Position numbers and translations under genes: made by a program
NCBI GenBank assembly: GCA_002479145.1
Contig: DLLX01000066.1
Span: 1 to 6,835 of the forward strand
Source of the DNA: Prevotella sp. UBA7551
GTDB taxonomy: Bacteria; Bacteroidota; Bacteroidia; Bacteroidales; Bacteroidaceae
Length of the DNA: 6,835 nt
Direction: 5' to 3'
The notes under the pieces: model-generated
The model's database searches: none
What the model saw: only the letters and a program-made list of their open reading frames with translations
Told to the model about the DNA's origin: nothing
Part shown: in pieces, positions 4,690 through 6,835 of the stretch
Numbering within the stretch: the first letter of the stretch is position 1
Layout of the letters: every line of letters begins with the position of its first letter

Positions 4690-6835
4690 TTACTTTTTAA
4701 TGACTTTCTTGTTGTTGATGATATAGATGCCTGCGGGCAGGTTGTCGAGGGCTTCGCCCTGCTGAACCTGGCTCTTCACCTTCATGCCCGTAGTGGTGAA
4801 GACATCGACAAGGTCTGTGTTGGTCGCGCCGATGCCGCCTATGCCGTTAGTGTCGTCGCCCGGGAAGCGAATGACACCCGATGGAGATGCACCCTCATTG
4901 ATGTAGCAACGATATGGACTCAGCGTACGTTCTTTATGCACCCTGTAGAATGCCACTTTGCCATCCTGTTTCTGCATGATGTAGGAACCGATGGGGGCAG
5001 TGAGGTTATCGGCGTAAACACCCGTCATGAACCCGTTGGTATAGGTGTCTTCGTGGATGGCGGCATAGCCCTCCAGCGTGCTGGTGGCGGCTGTTCCCTT
5101 CACGATGTACGGCGTATTGGCCTTGATGCAGTTGGCCTCATCGAGCTTCAGGACGCCCGACTCGTTCACTCCCTTGCTCTCATAGATGGTCCAACCGGTG
5201 CCGGAAGGTTTCGCACAGTCGAACGGAACAATCAGCGTGCCCCATCCAGCGTCGGTCAACGTGTACTCGTAGCTGTCCTTCAGGCCGATGATCTTCGCAC
5301 TATAACCACCGCGATTATTTAGACCCGTGTACCAAACGCACACATCATAGATCGTGTTGGAAGCGATGTTGTAGTCGGCTCCGTTGGGTACGGAGAGGCT
5401 GAAGGACGTACTATTGCCATAAAGTGAATAGTCTGTTACGTCATCAGCATAACCTATTGCATCCTGCATGGTGAGCAGGTCTCCAGGATAGTTGAGTACG
5501 TCAGCAATCGAAATATTCCGTGGAATCGGCAGCGTGTTATCGCCTGCAGTCACTGTTAGGTCATCGGCCTTGGTGTCGTCAATGTCCTCTGTGGTCAGAA
5601 GGCCGGCTATATTACAGTCAGTGTAGTTGACTTTGAGCTTCACCGTACCCGTGACGGTAGCGCCTTGGATGAACGGCAGTTGGGTATTCATCACATCGAT
5701 CGCTTGGCTGCCCTCGCGGATGATGTAGTTATTGCCCTCGGCGTAAACTACTTGGGCGTTCTCAAACTTCACTGTCGCCTGATCGATATTGTTCTTGCAA
5801 GCGGCAAGTTGATCGAGGGTCATCGGTGCGGTGAGGTCAGTTTTCGTGAAGGTCTTCGTGGTCACATCGGACACGATACTCTCATAAACTGCAATGGCTT
5901 TCACCGTTGTCGTCTCAGACAGCGTCAATGGCGCGGTGTACTCAGTTGATTGAACTGTAGGATCAGAGCCGTCGAGGGTGTAATGAATCTTGGCAATAGC
6001 ATCTGCAGTAATGGTTACAGTGGTCGTGGTGGCAAAGACTTTTGCACCTTCAATACTTGGTGCGGCCAGCTCAGTGATTACCTGCTTCCATTCAAGAATC
6101 TTCGTCACAGGGTGGCCAGATGTGAATCCAGTGAACCACAAAGTGGCATCATACTGTTTGCCATCGTAGATCACGAAGGCATTGGCATTGTCTAAGTAGA
6201 TGGGTGAATCGGTGTTGAAATACCACAGACCGTCAGTATAATCAAAATGAAGGGTCTGGTTCTTCACCTTCACAACATCACCCGGGTGGTCCTTCACCTC
6301 AGAGCTGTCGCAGCTCAGTGCGTCTATGCTGGTGTCTGAACCCGCATTGACAGTCAGTGCGCCCGCATTGGTCTGGCCATCGATGTCGGAAGTAGTCAGA
6401 ATGCCGTTCGTATAGGTCACGTTGACCTTCACTGTACCTGTGAGGAACGAGCCCTGCTGCAACGTGAGCGAGGTGTTCATCAGGTCAATGGCCTTGCCAT
6501 TCTCGCGGACAACGTAGTTGTTTGGCTCGGCATAGACGACCTTGGCGTTGGTCAACTTCAGTGTGACGTTGTCCTCACTTGTGCCAGCCTCAGCCAGCTC
6601 GGCAATGGTCTTGCCCTCCACCTGGGCGGCCTTCTTAGTGAAAGTGGCCTCTGCCACGTCGCTGCTCAGGCTGCCCCTTACGGCAATGGCCTTGACAGTG
6701 GTGGTCTCGGTGAGCGTGAAAGGCTCGGTATAGAGCGTGGACTCCTGTGTCGGCGTGCTGCCATCGGTGGTGTAATAGACCTTAGCGTCGGCCTCGGCGG
6801 TGATAGTTACGAGTGTGCTCTCGGTGAATTCAGCC
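4690..6835 (-). CDS. Secreted repeat protein: CHB_HEX_C-like/OB-like modules with a T9SS-type C-terminal tail (5' end outside the window)
   Basis: The frame stays open from the stop (4690-4692) to the right edge, giving 714 codons with no start. The GTG at 6657 is an internal valine inside a domain and not the true start. Residues here count from the first full codon (6834). CHB_HEX_C_1-like domains lie at about 7-66 (YYTTDGSTPT, TTTVKAIAV) and 259-331 (HYTLDGSDPT, TTTVKAIAV). Each is followed by a beta-rich domain (about 88-250 and 355-520) with the shared marks VVYAE, REnGkAIDxMNT and LTT-DID, which looks OB-like. A further beta domain follows (about 526-665: WGTLIVPFD, NTPYIVKG). The tail 674-714 (VDVFTTTGMKV ... 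LPAGIYIINNKKVIKK) matches the style of type IX secretion C-terminal sorting domains. The protein is therefore probably exported and held at the cell surface or released. No enzyme domain is visible in the part seen; a catalytic or binding domain could lie upstream. The 71-codon gene follows after 6 bp. Confidence 0.85.
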   Translation of the reverse strand, partial: AEFTESTLVTITAEADAKVYYTTDGSTPTQESTLYTEPFTLTETTTVKAIAVRGSLSSDVAEATFTKKAAQVEGKTIAELAEAGTSEDNVTLKLTNAKVVYAEPNNYVVRENGKAIDLMNTSLTLQQGSFLTGTVKVNVTYTNGILTTSDIDGQTNAGALTVNAGSDTSIDALSCDSSEVKDHPGDVVKVKNQTLHFDYTDGLWYFNTDSPIYLDNANAFVIYDGKQYDATLWFTGFTSGHPVTKILEWKQVITELAAPSIEGAKVFATTTTVTITADAIAKIHYTLDGSDPTVQSTEYTAPLTLSETTTVKAIAVYESIVSDVTTKTFTKTDLTAPMTLDQLAACKNNIDQATVKFENAQVVYAEGNNYIIREGSQAIDVMNTQLPFIQGATVTGTVKLKVNYTDCNIAGLLTTEDIDDTKADDLTVTAGDNTLPIPRNISIADVLNYPGDLLTMQDAIGYADDVTDYSLYGNSTSFSLSVPNGADYNIASNTIYDVCVWYTGLNNRGGYSAKIIGLKDSYEYTLTDAGWGTLIVPFDCAKPSGTGWTIYESKGVNESGVLKLDEANCIKANTPYIVKGTAATSTLEGYAAIHEDTYTNGFMTGVYADNLTAPIGSYIMQKQDGKVAFYRVHKERTLSPYRCYINEGASPSGVIRFPGDDTNGIGGIGATNTDLVDVFTTTGMKVKSQVQQGEALDNLPAGIYIINNKKVIKK
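5300..6834 (-). repeat. Two tandem copies of a module of about 264 codons in the secreted protein
   Basis: The protein repeats itself with a period of about 264 residues (about 792 bp). VTITAEADAKVYYTTDGS (residues 9-26) recurs as VTITADAIAKIHYTLDGS at 273, and TNAKVVYAE recurs as ENAQVVYAE 263 residues later. GKAIDLMNTSL recurs as SQAIDVMNTQL. The copies have diverged at the protein level, so this is an old duplication. The first visible copy starts at the window edge, so more copies may precede it. Confidence 0.75.

Noticed and set aside
4296..4700. 134-codon plus-strand frame after pgk
   Set aside because: It begins inside the pgk terminator, has random-looking Cys/Ser/Phe/Arg-rich composition and is antisense to the better supported 71-codon gene.
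4624..5322. 232-codon plus-strand frame
   Set aside because: It is antisense to the secreted repeat protein, whose domains are recognisable.
4690..6835. CRISPR array or short tandem DNA repeats in the secreted-protein gene
   Set aside because: The repetition is at protein level with a period of about 790 bp and diverged sequence. No short regularly spaced repeats are visible here or elsewhere in the window.

Overview
The window most likely comes from a member of the Bacteroidota, probably the Prevotellaceae (Prevotella sensu lato). The clues are: two promoters matching the Bacteroidales form TTTG-(20-21 nt)-TAnnTTTG; weak or absent Shine-Dalgarno sequences; a transcription terminator Rho enlarged by a long disordered insertion; tRNA genes without an encoded CCA; and a secreted CHB_HEX_C-type repeat protein ending in a type IX secretion-like C-terminal tail. 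The genus is an inference from gene content and style, not from a search.

Layout, left to right. Bases 1-147 hold the 3' end of one tRNA and a complete tRNA-Glu(CTC), with a possible weak terminator between them and a strong intrinsic terminator after them (176-220). A promoter at 251-282 precedes a 74-codon gene (322-546) for a small single-pass membrane protein of unknown function. The next 150 or so bases are GC-rich, packed with short hairpins and carry no convincing gene; they may be a structured RNA or a 3' UTR. A second promoter (734-766) and a leader of about 80 nt with a hairpin precede rho (855-2918). After an 87-bp gap comes pgk, phosphoglycerate kinase (3006-4256), closed by a 13-bp-stem terminator (4281-4316).

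The right third is convergent. From the right edge, on the minus strand, runs the 3' part (at least 714 codons) of a secreted repeat protein. It is built from two tandem copies of a CHB_HEX_C-like plus beta-rich (OB-like) module, a further beta domain and a sorting-type C-terminal tail. Six bases after its stop begins a 71-codon minus-strand gene for a small protein with a Prevotella-style YIKPS...SLLADS N-terminus and an acidic end. The 156 bp between this gene and the pgk terminator hold a perfect 15-bp inverted repeat.

The core genes (tRNA-Glu, rho, pgk) are housekeeping genes and look intact. The parts worth most attention are the structured gap upstream of rho, the two small unassigned proteins, the Rho insertion and the surface-protein/small-protein pair. 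No CRISPR array, insertion sequence or phage gene is visible.
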